The notes: a model not told the origin generated them from the sequence alone. Positions 1-9,315 are shown, counted from the stretch's first letter. The stretch: 64,000 bases of DNA from Saccharicrinis sp963663905 (GCA_963663905.2 OY760657.1:1922001-1986000); one strand, 5' to 3'. Program-made: numbers and translations.

Positions 1-1096
1 TAAGAAAATGAGATGAATCAGCAATCAAAAAGATATTCTCTTCACGACAAATGGTTTGTACCTCCTTAGCAATATCTGCAATAATACCTAGTGCATAGAA
101 ATTCTGACTTATTACATTTGATGTGTTATAAATCTCCATTTCTCTGTCAACAATATCCAGAGCTTTTTTAATAAGCATGTTTAATAATGGATAGATGCCA
201 TTGATATTTTCATTTACATTAGGAGGGTTGTCTTTCCTTGTCCATTTTTCCGGTTCATCAATAATCTTTAGCAAAGTGCTTCCTGGCTCTAGTTTATCAA
301 TTGCTTTTAATTTCTCAAAGTATTTAACCGGTGTTCGACTTTTACCTGTGAAATCATCATAATTTAATCCCGCCTTTGTTATAGCCGAACTCCCTTCTTC
401 ACCAATCTGAGTTATTGATTTTTCAAAATTAGATTTTATTGAAATAATTTGATCCAGATAAGCTTGCATCCATTGCTTATCACTGAGTTTTATTAGGATA
501 TCTCTGCTTTCTAACTGAAATAATTCATTGAAAATTTCAGAACCTAATTTGTTTAAATCATTTGTAAGGTTCCAGTTTTTTCCTTGATTTAATTTTTGTT
601 CTGCAAATTGTACAAGCCAATCTTTTAGATGATTATACTCTGGTAAATCGATTTTAAGCAATAAATGATCAATGGCCTTCTGTAAAATTTTAGGTCCATT
701 TAATTCTATTTTAAAACCACTTTCAAGGCCTGCTTCACGAGCAAATGAACGTATAATCTTTTGAAAAAAACTGTCAATGGTACTTACAGAAAAATTTGAA
801 AAATCGTGAAGCAAATAACTTAACAATACTCCGGCTCTTTGTCTTATTTGTTTTTCAGATAAACTAAATTCTTTTTTTAAGTCTTCAACATAGTCATTTG
901 TCTGGTTCGTTGAAATCTGATATAACTTCTCCAGTATACGACTTTTCATTTCACCAGTAGCCTTATTGGTAAAGGTTACAGCAAGTGTATGAATGTAATT
1001 TGTTGGATTTTTAAAAAGTAAAAAAAGGAATTCTTTGGTAAGTGTAAAGGTTTTACCGGAACCTGCAGATGCGCGATATATTTTAAGTTGTGACAT
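1..1096 (-). CDS. UvrD/RecB-family (AddA-like) ATP-dependent helicase, 5' part, cut by window edge
   Basis: About 365 N-terminal residues of a superfamily 1 DNA helicase are present; the rest lies beyond the left edge. The ATG is at 1096-1094 and the protein opens directly into the ATP-binding region: Walker A ASAGSGKT at residues 9-16, the TFTNKA motif of UvrD/AddA enzymes at 41-46, and STIDSF at 105-110, which resembles the TIDSFCQ motif of AddA/RecB. The family unwinds DNA ends for recombinational repair, usually with an AddB-type nuclease partner; no such partner is visible here. A nuclease domain could be present in the missing C-terminus. Family assignment is firm, the exact subfamily is inferred. 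Confidence 0.85.
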   Translation of the reverse strand, partial: MSQLKIYRASAGSGKTFTLTKEFLFLLFKNPTNYIHTLAVTFTNKATGEMKSRILEKLYQISTNQTNDYVEDLKKEFSLSEKQIRQRAGVLLSYLLHDFSNFSVSTIDSFFQKIIRSFAREAGLESGFKIELNGPKILQKAIDHLLLKIDLPEYNHLKDWLVQFAEQKLNQGKNWNLTNDLNKLGSEIFNELFQLESRDILIKLSDKQWMQAYLDQIISIKSNFEKSITQIGEEGSSAITKAGLNYDDFTGKSRTPVKYFEKLKAIDKLEPGSTLLKIIDEPEKWTRKDNPPNVNENINGIYPLLNMLIKKALDIVDREMEIYNTSNVISQNFYALGIIADIAKEVQTICREENIFLIADSSHFL

Positions 1097-1132
1097 TTAA
1101 ACTATTTTACCACGAAAATAGTAAATATAAAA

Positions 1133-1222
1133 AGGTAAGTAGCAACATACATCCCAAAAATACACAATCCTTCTTTATAACTCCTATCATTCAAACAAAT
1201 TACAATCGATTGCTACTTACCT
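1133..1222. repeat. 13-bp perfect inverted repeat with 64-nt spacer
   Basis: Arms aggtaagtagcaa (1133-1145) and ttgctacttacct (1210-1222) are exact reverse complements. They lie between the helicase start and the 3' end of the sugar-binding lipoprotein gene. There is no U-tract typical of an intrinsic terminator immediately after either arm, so the role is unclear. Confidence 0.5.
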
Positions 1223-1267
1223 ATAAAATAATGTGTTAACCCTATTTTATTTCTTTGTCAATAATTA

Positions 1268-2284
1268 TTATTCTTTATTTCCGTTTTTATCTAATTCTTG
1301 CTTCTTAATATAACCTTCTGATATTACTGTAAGGTCAATATTTTGTTTGTGAACAATTTGCGCTTTTAATAAAATAGCAGGAACCAAACGTTTACCATTA
1401 TTCACTGTTATATCCATATTTGATGGAGCAATTCCTTTAGATATTTTTATAGCAGCATCGGCAGCAGCATATGCCAAAGATTCAATTGGTTTGTAAATAG
1501 TCATGGTTTGATTGCCGCCAACAATATTTCGGATTGCCTGAATATCTGCATCCTGACCAGCAACAAGAACATTTCCTGCCATGTTATGCTCTTTTAATGC
1601 ACTAATTGCACCTGTAGCCAAGGCATCATTACCTGCAATAATAGCATCCAAACCATCAAAACTATCGCTGTTTAGATAATTATTGGTTATTTCATAACCT
1701 TCATGTAACGACCATGAGTTGGTATATTGATTAAATACAATTTCAACATCTCCTTTTTCAATCAGAGGTTGTAAGATATTTAATTGTCCTATATTTAATA
1801 AGTAAGCATTGTTATCTACCTTAGATCCTCCAATTATACCATATTTACCGACAGGTTTTATCTTTGTTAAATAATCTGCCTGAAGTTCACCAATGGCAAT
1901 ATTATCTGTAGAGATGTAATAATCAAGGTTACAATCCTTAATTAAACGGTCGTAAGAAATTACAGGAATATGATTTTTATGAGCAAGAATTACGATATCA
2001 CAAGCCTCGGTTAAGTTTGAAGGAATGATAACTATAACTTCAACACCATTCTTAATCATTTCTTCGGCTTGTTTATACTGTTTATCAGGATCTGAATCAG
2101 CAACAGAAATTGAGCAGGTTCCTCCTAATTCTTTTACTTTCTCCTCAAAAATTGTCATGTCCTTAGTCCATCTTTCTTGTTGCAGGTTATCAACTAACAG
2201 ACCAATGTGTGGCTTCTGGTTACAACTGGAAAAAATATAAATTCCAGCTAACAGTACTGAGATTATTAAGGCTGTTTTTTTCAT
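1268..2284 (-). CDS. Sugar-binding periplasmic lipoprotein (xylose/ribose-binding family)
   Basis: A 338-residue substrate-binding protein of the type I periplasmic binding family that serves xylose/ribose ABC importers. It has a lipoprotein signal ending IFSSC (Cys21), then the family's alternating alpha/beta pattern, including a stretch like the XylF motif at DSDPDKQYKQAEEMI (residues 64-78) and AIIAGNDALATGAI near residue 215, typical of pentose binders. No permease or ATPase gene is next to it, so it is an orphan. In Bacteroidota such orphans may feed a distant transporter or act as the sensor partner of a regulator; that is inference. The start is an ATG right before the signal peptide. 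Confidence 0.8.
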   Translation of the reverse strand: MKKTALIISVLLAGIYIFSSCNQKPHIGLLVDNLQQERWTKDMTIFEEKVKELGGTCSISVADSDPDKQYKQAEEMIKNGVEVIVIIPSNLTEACDIVILAHKNHIPVISYDRLIKDCNLDYYISTDNIAIGELQADYLTKIKPVGKYGIIGGSKVDNNAYLLNIGQLNILQPLIEKGDVEIVFNQYTNSWSLHEGYEITNNYLNSDSFDGLDAIIAGNDALATGAISALKEHNMAGNVLVAGQDADIQAIRNIVGGNQTMTIYKPIESLAYAAADAAIKISKGIAPSNMDITVNNGKRLVPAILLKAQIVHKQNIDLTVISEGYIKKQELDKNGNKE

Positions 2285-2648
2285 GATTTGGATTATTTTA
2301 ATGGGAAAACATAATTATAATTTAAACAAAAACTTTTGTAATGTAAAGGCTTTCAAAAAAAAACAGAAAAATATTAGAATTTTAACCTGCAGAGCATGTT
2401 AGAAATTACACACTGAAATATGCTGGAATGATTGATGATATTGTATTTATTAGTATCAATTATCAATGGAATATATCATGAACTGAATTGCAAAAATTCT
2501 TTTCATTAATGATGCATATATTCCTGAGAAATTAAATTTAAATAGGAATAGTTATTTATTTATATAAAAGCTTTATAAGAAATACTCGTTTAGTTAATTG
2601 AGAAAAATAAAAAATAAATAAAGTATATATCAGAATTTATAGATGTAA
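2285..2648. other. Intergenic, no gene seen
   Basis: Very AT-rich spacer between two minus-strand genes. No open frame with coding character, no tRNA and no convincing terminator was seen. It should contain the promoter of the sugar-binding lipoprotein gene, but no full TTTG/TAnnTTTG pair stands out. Confidence 0.4.
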
Positions 2649-3332
2649 TTAACTTTTGATGGCTTTTGTAATAGCAGATTTTAAAGGGCAATTGAATGGC
2701 ACTGGCTCACCTTTTCTATAGGTATTCAGAACTTTTACAGAATCTTCAGCTAAATTTCTTCTAACATTTCTTCGTTCACCTTTTATTCTTGCAATTTGCA
2801 TATTATCATATTGAGTAGTTTGATGGCGCATCCATGCTATTACTGCTTTAGCAGCTCTTTCCTCAATTGGAATCATAGCTGTTCGGGCAACAGTTCCACT
2901 TCCAACAGGAATAGCATGTTTTGTAACGAGAATAGCCAGTGTTTCTGATATAGGTTGATACTTGCTATGGAAATTTAAAAATGAAACAACAGCATCTTTA
3001 AATTCAATTTCGTAAAGATTCTGTTTTTCCTCACGTCTGTTTTGTTGATAGATACGTTTTTTCTGGTATTCTTCGGTGTTTCTGGTTTGATTTACTTCGT
3101 AAATAGCTTTGTCAATAGTTTCTTTTGGTGCCCAAACTCCTTTGGACATAGTTCTTCGACCTTTCTTGAATACAACTTTCCAATAAATATTTTTTGATGT
3201 TACTTTTCTTGTAACACCAGCATCTCCGGCAGGTAGAAAACTCCAGTTCGCCGGAGGTGTTTGTTTAATGCCTTTATCGTCAATAAGATGACCTGATTTA
3301 TTAATTGTAAGAATTTTGACTTGACTGTTCAT
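2649..3332 (-). CDS. DUF2293-domain protein
   Basis: A basic protein of about 227 residues. The C-terminal part, with HAIPVGSGTVARTAMIP followed by AAKAVIAWMRHQTTQYD and a run of arginines, matches the DUF2293 family as I know it, whose function is unknown. The arginine-rich segment suggests nucleic-acid contact, which is inference. I chose the ATG at 3332; the frame extends eight codons further to a TTG at 3356, which is less likely. It has no signal peptide or membrane segment. It is divergent from the phosphate locus, with the candidate Pho box lying between the two. Confidence 0.7.
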   Translation of the reverse strand: MNSQVKILTINKSGHLIDDKGIKQTPPANWSFLPAGDAGVTRKVTSKNIYWKVVFKKGRRTMSKGVWAPKETIDKAIYEVNQTRNTEEYQKKRIYQQNRREEKQNLYEIEFKDAVVSFLNFHSKYQPISETLAILVTKHAIPVGSGTVARTAMIPIEERAAKAVIAWMRHQTTQYDNMQIARIKGERRNVRRNLAEDSVKVLNTYRKGEPVPFNCPLKSAITKAIKS

Positions 3333-3385
3333 TGTTTCGGTTGTAATTTGGTGCAAATAAATAAAAACCTACGAATTAATAAAAA

Positions 3386-3424
3386 TGTAACAGGAATGTA
3401 ACATCTCCTTAACCATGCTGTAAC
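3386..3424 (+). promoter_or_regulatory. Candidate Pho box: four 11-bp-spaced TGTAAC-like repeats
   Basis: TGTAAC at 3386, TGTAAC at 3397, CTTAAC at 3408 and TGTAAC at 3419 fall at exactly 11-bp steps. This is the geometry of PhoB-type binding sites (tandem direct repeats on one face of the helix). The array ends 10 bp before a Bacteroidota -7 element, where the -33 box would normally be, as expected for an activator that replaces it. It lies just upstream of the phosphate porin and pst genes and may also affect the divergent DUF2293 gene. Confidence 0.65.
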
Positions 3425-3434
3425 TCCACGTTTA

Positions 3435-3442
3435 TATGTTTG
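3435..3442 (+). promoter_or_regulatory. -7 promoter element TATGTTTG
   Basis: Matches the Bacteroidota -7 consensus TAnnTTTG and sits 10 bp after the repeat array. No TTTG -33 box is found at the normal distance, which fits an activator-dependent promoter. The transcript would have a leader of roughly 80 nt before the porin ATG at 3530. Confidence 0.6.
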
Positions 3443-3529
3443 CAATGGAAAATTTATTGAACAAAGAAAATTAATAATTAATAAACGCATTTCTTGGGAG
3501 GGAAATGTGAAAAATCTAAACACAGGAAA

Positions 3530-4513
3530 ATGAAAAAGTTTGCAATTATTGCTATCGCAATTTTATGTATTGGAATTAATGGGTTTTCGCAGGAAACTAA
3601 GGAATTTAAACCTTCAGGAAAACCAACGTTTAGAATCTTTACCAATTTCCATAGTACAATTATGGACGGTGAAACTAAAAATGAATTTGAATTAAATCGT
3701 GCCTATTTAGGTTATGGTTATAAGTTTAGTGAAAAATGGTCTGGAGATTTAGTATTTGATGTAGGTAATCCTGATGATGGTGGTGATTTTGAAATGACCG
3801 CTTTTGTGAAAAATGCTTATTTAAAATATCAAAATAATGGATGGACAATCAATTTTGGTTTGATTGGAACAACAGCATTTAAATTTCAGGAAAAGGCATG
3901 GGGATATAGATATGTAGCTAAAGCTTTCCAGGATTATTACAAAATGGGTTCAAGTGCAGACTTAGGTATAAGTGCAGCATATAAGTTTAGTGATGTTGTA
4001 AGTGCTGATTTAATTCTTGTAAATGGGGAAGGTTATAAAAATCTTGAATCAGACAGTATATTCTCTGTTGGAGCTGGTGTTACATTAACTCCTGTGGATG
4101 GATTTAGCTTAAGAGCTTATTACGAAACAGCAACAGGGGATTCTGAGGCTCTTAATCTTGCAAGACATTCTACACTAGCTTTTGGAGGATTGTACAGTAA
4201 CGATAAATTTTCATTAGGTGCTGAATATGCAGGACAAACAAATAATAAGAAAACAGAAGGTCGTGATTTAAGCGGTTTTGCAGCCTACGGTACTGTTAAT
4301 GTTAAATCATCAAAGATTTTTGCAAGATACGACTTTATGTCATCAAATAATGACTGGAATACAAGCAGAGATGGCTCAAGAATCGTTTTAGGTGCAGAAT
4401 TTAATCCAGTAAAGGGAATTAAATTTTCGCCAAACTTTCAAAACTTTTCACCAAGTGCTGATGGTGTTGAAAGTGTAAGTTATGTATATGTGAATTGTGA
4501 GATAAAATTCTAA
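3530..4513 (+). CDS. Outer-membrane porin of the phosphate locus
   Basis: A 327-residue protein with a cleavable signal peptide (residues 1-20, ending GFSQ) followed by alternating amphipathic strands with many aromatic and glycine residues and a C-terminus ending VNCEIKF, as in outer-membrane beta-barrels. It is the first gene after the candidate Pho box and precedes pstS, so a phosphate-selective porin role like OprP/OprO is likely by context. Sequence alone supports only a barrel. The start is the ATG at 3530, which begins MKKFAIIAIA; the frame extends upstream to a TTG at 3494 that would ruin the signal peptide. Confidence 0.75.
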   Translation: MKKFAIIAIAILCIGINGFSQETKEFKPSGKPTFRIFTNFHSTIMDGETKNEFELNRAYLGYGYKFSEKWSGDLVFDVGNPDDGGDFEMTAFVKNAYLKYQNNGWTINFGLIGTTAFKFQEKAWGYRYVAKAFQDYYKMGSSADLGISAAYKFSDVVSADLILVNGEGYKNLESDSIFSVGAGVTLTPVDGFSLRAYYETATGDSEALNLARHSTLAFGGLYSNDKFSLGAEYAGQTNNKKTEGRDLSGFAAYGTVNVKSSKIFARYDFMSSNNDWNTSRDGSRIVLGAEFNPVKGIKFSPNFQNFSPSADGVESVSYVYVNCEIKF

Positions 4514-4601
4514 TACTATACCTAAATAATTAAAAAAAGAGATGAAGCACTCATAATTAAAATAATTGAGTGTAGCACACAAAAATTAAAGTAAAAAACG
4601 T

Positions 4602-5669
4602 ATGAAAAATTTACTAGTAGTACTTTTAATCGCAGCCATGTTTGGCGCATGTTCAAATGGTTCGCAAAAAAAAGCAGCTGATGGCTCAGATAAAGCAGTA
4701 AGTATTGCAGCTGCAGGGGCAACTTTCCCAATGCCATATTATAACATGGTAATTAAAAATTACATTAAAGAAACTGGCGTTCTTGTAACATATGGTGGAA
4801 TTGGTTCTGGTGGTGGAATCAAAAGTCTTAAAGATAAAGTAGTTGATTTTGGTGCAACTGATGCCTTTTTGTCAGAAGATAAAATGGCTGATATGCCAGC
4901 AGAAATTGTACACATCCCAACTTGTCTGGGAGCTGTTGTAATCGCGTACAATCTTGAAGGTGTTGAAGGTTTAAAATTAACCAACGAATTGTTAGAAGGA
5001 ATTTTTATGGGTGATATCACAAAATGGAATGATCCAAAAATTGCAGCTAACAACGAAGGTTTAAATTTACCGGATCAGGAAATTACTTTTGTTCACAGAT
5101 CAGATGGTAGTGGAACTACTTATATCTTCAGTGACTTTATGACTAAAATCAGTACAAAATGGGCTGATGCTGTAGGAACAGGAAAATCATTACAATGGCC
5201 TGTAGGTATTGGTGCTAAAGGTAATCCTGGTGTTGCAGGTACTATTAAGTCAACTCCTGGTGCAATTGGTTATGTAGGAAGTGAATATGCATTTGCTCAA
5301 AAGATTTCTTACGCATTGTTGAAGAATGCAGCAGGAAATTACATTGAACCTTCTATTGAATCAATTAGCGCTGCAGCGCAAGGAGCAATGCCAGAAGATA
5401 CACGTGTAATGTTAACTAATTCTGATGATGCTAATGCATATCCAATTAGTGGATTTACATGGTTAATTCTTTACAAAGAGCAAGCTTACGATGGTCGTTC
5501 TAAAGGACAAGCATTAGGAACTCTTGAGTTTTTAGATTGGTTGATTAGTGCAGATGCACAATCAGTAGCATCAAAAGTAAACTATGCTCCGCTTCCAGAA
5601 AAAGCTGTTGTTCAGGCTAAAGCAATTCTTCGTTCTGTAACATACAACGGTGAAGCATTATTAAAGTAA
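4602..5669 (+). CDS. pstS: Phosphate ABC transporter substrate-binding lipoprotein PstS
   Basis: Periplasmic phosphate-binding protein of the high-affinity Pst importer, 355 residues. It has a lipobox MFGAC (Cys17), then AAGATFPMPYYNMVI, the GIGSGGGIKSL phosphate-contact region, a VDFGATDAFL stretch and the HRSDGSGTTYIF motif, all hallmarks of PstS. Length agrees with the family. The gene lies 88 bp after the porin and is followed by a strong hairpin terminator before pstC, so it can be made in excess over the membrane subunits. It is probably induced by phosphate shortage through the upstream repeat array. Confidence 0.95.
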   Translation: MKNLLVVLLIAAMFGACSNGSQKKAADGSDKAVSIAAAGATFPMPYYNMVIKNYIKETGVLVTYGGIGSGGGIKSLKDKVVDFGATDAFLSEDKMADMPAEIVHIPTCLGAVVIAYNLEGVEGLKLTNELLEGIFMGDITKWNDPKIAANNEGLNLPDQEITFVHRSDGSGTTYIFSDFMTKISTKWADAVGTGKSLQWPVGIGAKGNPGVAGTIKSTPGAIGYVGSEYAFAQKISYALLKNAAGNYIEPSIESISAAAQGAMPEDTRVMLTNSDDANAYPISGFTWLILYKEQAYDGRSKGQALGTLEFLDWLISADAQSVASKVNYAPLPEKAVVQAKAILRSVTYNGEALLK

Positions 5670-5713
5670 GACTGTTGATAAAGAAATTGCCGAGCTTGGT
5701 AATATTTATATAT

Positions 5714-5750
5714 AAAATCAGGTTCTAAAAGGAGCCTGATTTTTTCTTTT
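5714..5750 (+). terminator. Intrinsic terminator or attenuator after pstS
   Basis: The stem is formed by aaatcagg...cctgattt, with a short loop and a following T-rich tract (tttttctttt). Placed inside the pst operon, it would leave most transcripts ending after pstS, a common way to overproduce the binding protein. Confidence 0.75.
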
Positions 5751-5872
5751 AAATAGTTTGTTATCACCATTTAGTGTTTATAGAACGTCAATCAAGTTCT
5801 TAATCTATTACTTGTAATAAAACCACAATAACAAGTGAATTAGTTATGAACTACAATTGAAATATATTAAAA

Positions 5873-6724
5873 ATGAAAAGCGATACCATAACAAAATACG
5901 TACTATTTTTATCATCTCTTGTCATATTATTGGTGTCTGCCGGCATGATTTTTTCCTTATTAGGAGATGCAATTCCGGTGTTTGAAAAATTTGGGTTAAA
6001 ATTTATTATATCAACTGATTGGAATCCTACAGAAGGTAAAGAAAGCTATGGAGCGTTACCTTTTATTGCGGGAACATTAAGTACTTCGATATTGGCATTA
6101 ATAATTTGTTTGCCAATGGCTTTTTCTACAGCATTATTTATTGCAGAATATTTTAAAAAATCTTCATTTTCAACGGTTTTAAGTTCAATGGTTGATCTTT
6201 TAGCTGGAGTACCATCTATTGTTTATGGTTTATGGGGATTTTATACTTTGCGTCCATTTATTGTTTCACTAGGTATTGATCCTCAGGGGTATGGGATATT
6301 CACCTCCGGATTAATACTTGCAATTATGATTATCCCATATGCTACATCTCTTAGTTCAGAAATTATAGCAATGGTTCCTAATGAGTTAAAGGAGGCAGCT
6401 TATGCCTTAGGTGCAACAAGGCTCGAAGTTATTTTTAATGTGATATTACCCAACGCACGTTCCGGTATTATTGCCAGTTTTATTCTTGCTTTTGGTAGAG
6501 CACTAGGAGAAACTATGGCAGTAACAATGCTTATCGGAAACGCAAATATAATTCCTACAGGCTTATTTAGTACTGGTAATAGTATGGCCAGTGTAATTGC
6601 TAATCAGTTTGGAGAAGCAGATGGTTTAAAAATGAGTGCTTTAATTGCAATTGGATTATTACTGTTTGTAATTACAGGAATTGTAAACGCCATAGGTAAA
6701 TTAGTAATTAAGAAATTATCCTAA
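5873..6724 (+). CDS. pstC: Phosphate ABC transporter permease PstC
   Basis: Inner-membrane subunit of the Pst importer, 283 residues with about six transmembrane helices. The permease EAA-type loop is visible as ELKEAAYALGATRLEVIFNV (about residues 170-189), followed by FGRALGETMAVTMLIGN, the conserved PstC/PstA signature. PstC pairs with PstA, which follows after 14 bp. The start ATG gives a short cytoplasmic N-terminus before the first helix. About 120 bp separate it from the pstS terminator; a weak secondary promoter there is possible but not recognised. Confidence 0.95.
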   Translation: MKSDTITKYVLFLSSLVILLVSAGMIFSLLGDAIPVFEKFGLKFIISTDWNPTEGKESYGALPFIAGTLSTSILALIICLPMAFSTALFIAEYFKKSSFSTVLSSMVDLLAGVPSIVYGLWGFYTLRPFIVSLGIDPQGYGIFTSGLILAIMIIPYATSLSSEIIAMVPNELKEAAYALGATRLEVIFNVILPNARSGIIASFILAFGRALGETMAVTMLIGNANIIPTGLFSTGNSMASVIANQFGEADGLKMSALIAIGLLLFVITGIVNAIGKLVIKKLS

Positions 6725-6738
6725 ATGTTATAATCATT

Positions 6739-7626
6739 ATGGAAAATATTAATACACCAATAGAATTGATAAAAAATAATGCTTTCCGAACGTTTAAAAA
6801 TAAAGCGTTTTTAGTGGGAGTTATTATTGTTTCAATGATAACTATTTCTCCAATTATTTTAATTATAGGAAAGCTGGTTTGGAGTGGGATTAGACAAATA
6901 AACCTGTCATTTTTTACAGAAATAACGCCTAGTACCTTTGAAGCAATGACTGCCGTTGCAAATGGAGAAGTAATACCAGGAGGAATTGTAAACGGTATTT
7001 TAGGAACATTATTAATAGTGGTAATGTCTGCCGCAATTGCTATTCCATTAGGAATCCTGATCGGATTATTTTTGTTTGAAAATCAGGGTAAAAAATATGC
7101 TAACCTAATCCGTAGTTTATCAGATATACTTCAGGGAGTTCCTTCAATTGTTTTAGGTTTGATAGCTTACCTGTGGGTTGTTAAAAATATTACTCAGGGT
7201 TATTCAGCCTTGGCGGGTAGTGTAGCGCTGGCAATCATGATGTTACCTTTGATTATCAGATCAACAGAGGAAACCATGAAAATGATTCCAGGTACATTAA
7301 AAGAAGCCGGATTAGCATTAGGTGTTCCTTATTATAAGGTAATTTTAAAAGTTTTAATCCCATCTGGTATCAGTGGTTTATCAACTGGTGTTTTATTGGC
7401 AATATCAAGAATACTTGGGGAAACTGCACCATTAATGCTTACTACTTTAGGTAATCCAATGATAAATTGGGATGTAACAGCTCCTACAAGTGCCGTTCCT
7501 TTACTTATTTGGGACTTTTATAATGATCCAAACATGGTTGACTTAATCTGGAGTTCATCCTTGTTTTTAATGGGATTTGTTTTAACTCTGAATATTATTT
7601 CAAAAAGAATTTCAGCAAATAGGTAG
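6739..7626 (+). CDS. pstA: Phosphate ABC transporter permease PstA
   Basis: Second inner-membrane subunit of the Pst importer, 295 residues, about six helices. It carries the EAA loop TLKEAGLALGVPYYKVILKV (about 192-211) and AISRILGETAPLMLT, diagnostic for PstA. It lies 14 bp after pstC, so the two are co-transcribed and probably translationally linked. The start is an ATG followed by a roughly 25-residue cytoplasmic segment before the first helix, normal for the family. A 167-bp gap without a clear promoter follows before pstB. Confidence 0.95.
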   Translation: MENINTPIELIKNNAFRTFKNKAFLVGVIIVSMITISPIILIIGKLVWSGIRQINLSFFTEITPSTFEAMTAVANGEVIPGGIVNGILGTLLIVVMSAAIAIPLGILIGLFLFENQGKKYANLIRSLSDILQGVPSIVLGLIAYLWVVKNITQGYSALAGSVALAIMMLPLIIRSTEETMKMIPGTLKEAGLALGVPYYKVILKVLIPSGISGLSTGVLLAISRILGETAPLMLTTLGNPMINWDVTAPTSAVPLLIWDFYNDPNMVDLIWSSSLFLMGFVLTLNIISKRISANR

Positions 7627-7793
7627 TGCTGTCAGTATTAAATGAAAGTAAAGTAATAAAGGAAGAGATCTATTGATAATTAAAAGTTTATGAAGGAGAA
7701 TAAAAGTATTTATTATATATCTTTTGAAATAAATGTCAACTTTTAAGTTAAGATTTTAGGCAGATTACTTACTGTTTTTATAAGAAGAAACAA

Positions 7794-8579
7794 ATGAACA
7801 AAAATATAGATATCATAGAAAACCCGGTTCTTAAGGTAGAAGATTTATCTATTGCTTATAATAAAGCCGATAAATATGCTGTAAAAAAAGTAAATGTAAC
7901 CATTAAAAAGAATGCAATTACAGCAATTATGGGACCTTCAGGATGTGGTAAGAGTACAATGCTAAGGGCAATCAACAGAATGCACGAGCTTTATCCTGAT
8001 ATCAGAACTGAAGGAAATATATATTTGAATGGGGATAACATTATGAAAATGGATACCATTCAATTACGTAGAAAAATAGGAATGGTATTTCAGCGTCCTA
8101 ATCCATTTCCTACAATGAGTATATATGATAATGTAATTGCAGGTTATAAACTAAACGGAATCCGAATTAAAAAGAGCCAAAAGGATGAAATTGTTGAAAG
8201 ATCACTGACGGATGTGGCTTTATGGAATGAAGTAAAAGACTCTTTGCATAAAAAAGGAACATTTTTATCCGGAGGTCAGCAACAACGTTTATGCATTGCA
8301 AGATCTATTGCCTTTCAGCCGGAAGTTATTCTGTTAGATGAGCCAACATCTGCATTAGATCCGATTGCTACTTCTAAAGTTGAAGATTTATTGGTTAAGC
8401 TAAAAGAGAACTATACCATAGTTTTGGTGACACATAATATGTCGCAAGCTGCACGTATTTCAGAGTATTCTATGTTTATGTATTTAGGCGATTTAGTTGA
8501 GTATGGTAAAACAAAAATGATGTTTACTAATCCTCGTGACAGAAAAACTGAAGAATACTTAACAGGTAAGTTTGGTTGA
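7794..8579 (+). CDS. pstB: Phosphate ABC transporter ATPase PstB
   Basis: ATPase that powers the Pst importer, 261 residues. Walker A GPSGCGKST (about residues 44-52), the Q-loop region VFQRPNPFPTMSIYDNV typical of PstB, ABC signature LSGGQQQRL, Walker B VILLDEPTSALDP and the switch histidine in VTHNM are all present, so the enzyme should be active. It is one of two PstB proteins in the window; the other, at 28.7 kb, has an altered ABC signature. phoU follows after 49 bp. Confidence 0.95.
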   Translation: MNKNIDIIENPVLKVEDLSIAYNKADKYAVKKVNVTIKKNAITAIMGPSGCGKSTMLRAINRMHELYPDIRTEGNIYLNGDNIMKMDTIQLRRKIGMVFQRPNPFPTMSIYDNVIAGYKLNGIRIKKSQKDEIVERSLTDVALWNEVKDSLHKKGTFLSGGQQQRLCIARSIAFQPEVILLDEPTSALDPIATSKVEDLLVKLKENYTIVLVTHNMSQAARISEYSMFMYLGDLVEYGKTKMMFTNPRDRKTEEYLTGKFG

Positions 8580-8628
8580 TCTTATTTATCAATTACTCAT
8601 TATTTTAAACCCCTAAAAAACATAACAG

Positions 8629-9315
8629 ATGTTACAAAAAGAAAAGGCAATTCAAGATATAGAAAGTACATTTAAAGATTATTGTGATTTGATGATGAAG
8701 CAATTAGGTGAACTTGAGGCCATAGCTCAACGCGGAGACAATAATATATCTGATGCTGAAATTAAAAAAGTTAAGATTGCAGAAAAGCAACTTAATAAGT
8801 ATGAAGTTAAAATCAGTGAAAAGATTATCAGTACAATCGTTCTTCATCATCCGGTTGCTTCGGAATTACGCCGTTTAATGGCATGTTACAGAATTGTAAT
8901 AAATATGGAGCGAATTGGAGATCTTGTTGAAACAGTAATCTATTACATCAGAAAAATTGAGGATTCTAAGCTTTATGAAGAATTATCTGATGTGATTTAT
9001 AATATGATCACATCAAGTACCAGTATGGTTGAAAAAGCACTATTATCATTTATTAACGATGATAGAGATTCTGCAATATGGACTATAAAAAATGATGAAG
9101 TTTTGGATGAGATGAATAAAAAATTAATGAAGAAAGGTATTAAGAAGACTAAGCTTGAGAGTGAAGCCAGAGAAATCCTTTTGAATCTTGTTAATTTTAA
9201 AAGTGTTATTTCTAAAATAGAAAGAATAGGTGATCATGCCAGTCATATAGCAGAGGCTTCAATTTTTGCTCAGGAAGGTAAGGATATCAGACACCAGAAA
9301 TTAGAGGACGAATAA
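8629..9315 (+). CDS. phoU: Phosphate signalling protein PhoU
   Basis: A 228-residue, all-helical PhoU protein made of two three-helix repeats. It contains the metal-binding MERIGDLVE motif (about 95-103) and the matching IERIGDHASHIAE (about 196-208), both clear PhoU signatures. PhoU connects the PstSCAB transporter with the PhoR kinase and keeps the Pho response off when phosphate is plentiful. It lies between pstB and the regulator gene, 44 bp before the latter's chosen start, the standard order. Confidence 0.93.
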   Translation: MLQKEKAIQDIESTFKDYCDLMMKQLGELEAIAQRGDNNISDAEIKKVKIAEKQLNKYEVKISEKIISTIVLHHPVASELRRLMACYRIVINMERIGDLVETVIYYIRKIEDSKLYEELSDVIYNMITSSTSMVEKALLSFINDDRDSAIWTIKNDEVLDEMNKKLMKKGIKKTKLESEAREILLNLVNFKSVISKIERIGDHASHIAEASIFAQEGKDIRHQKLEDE

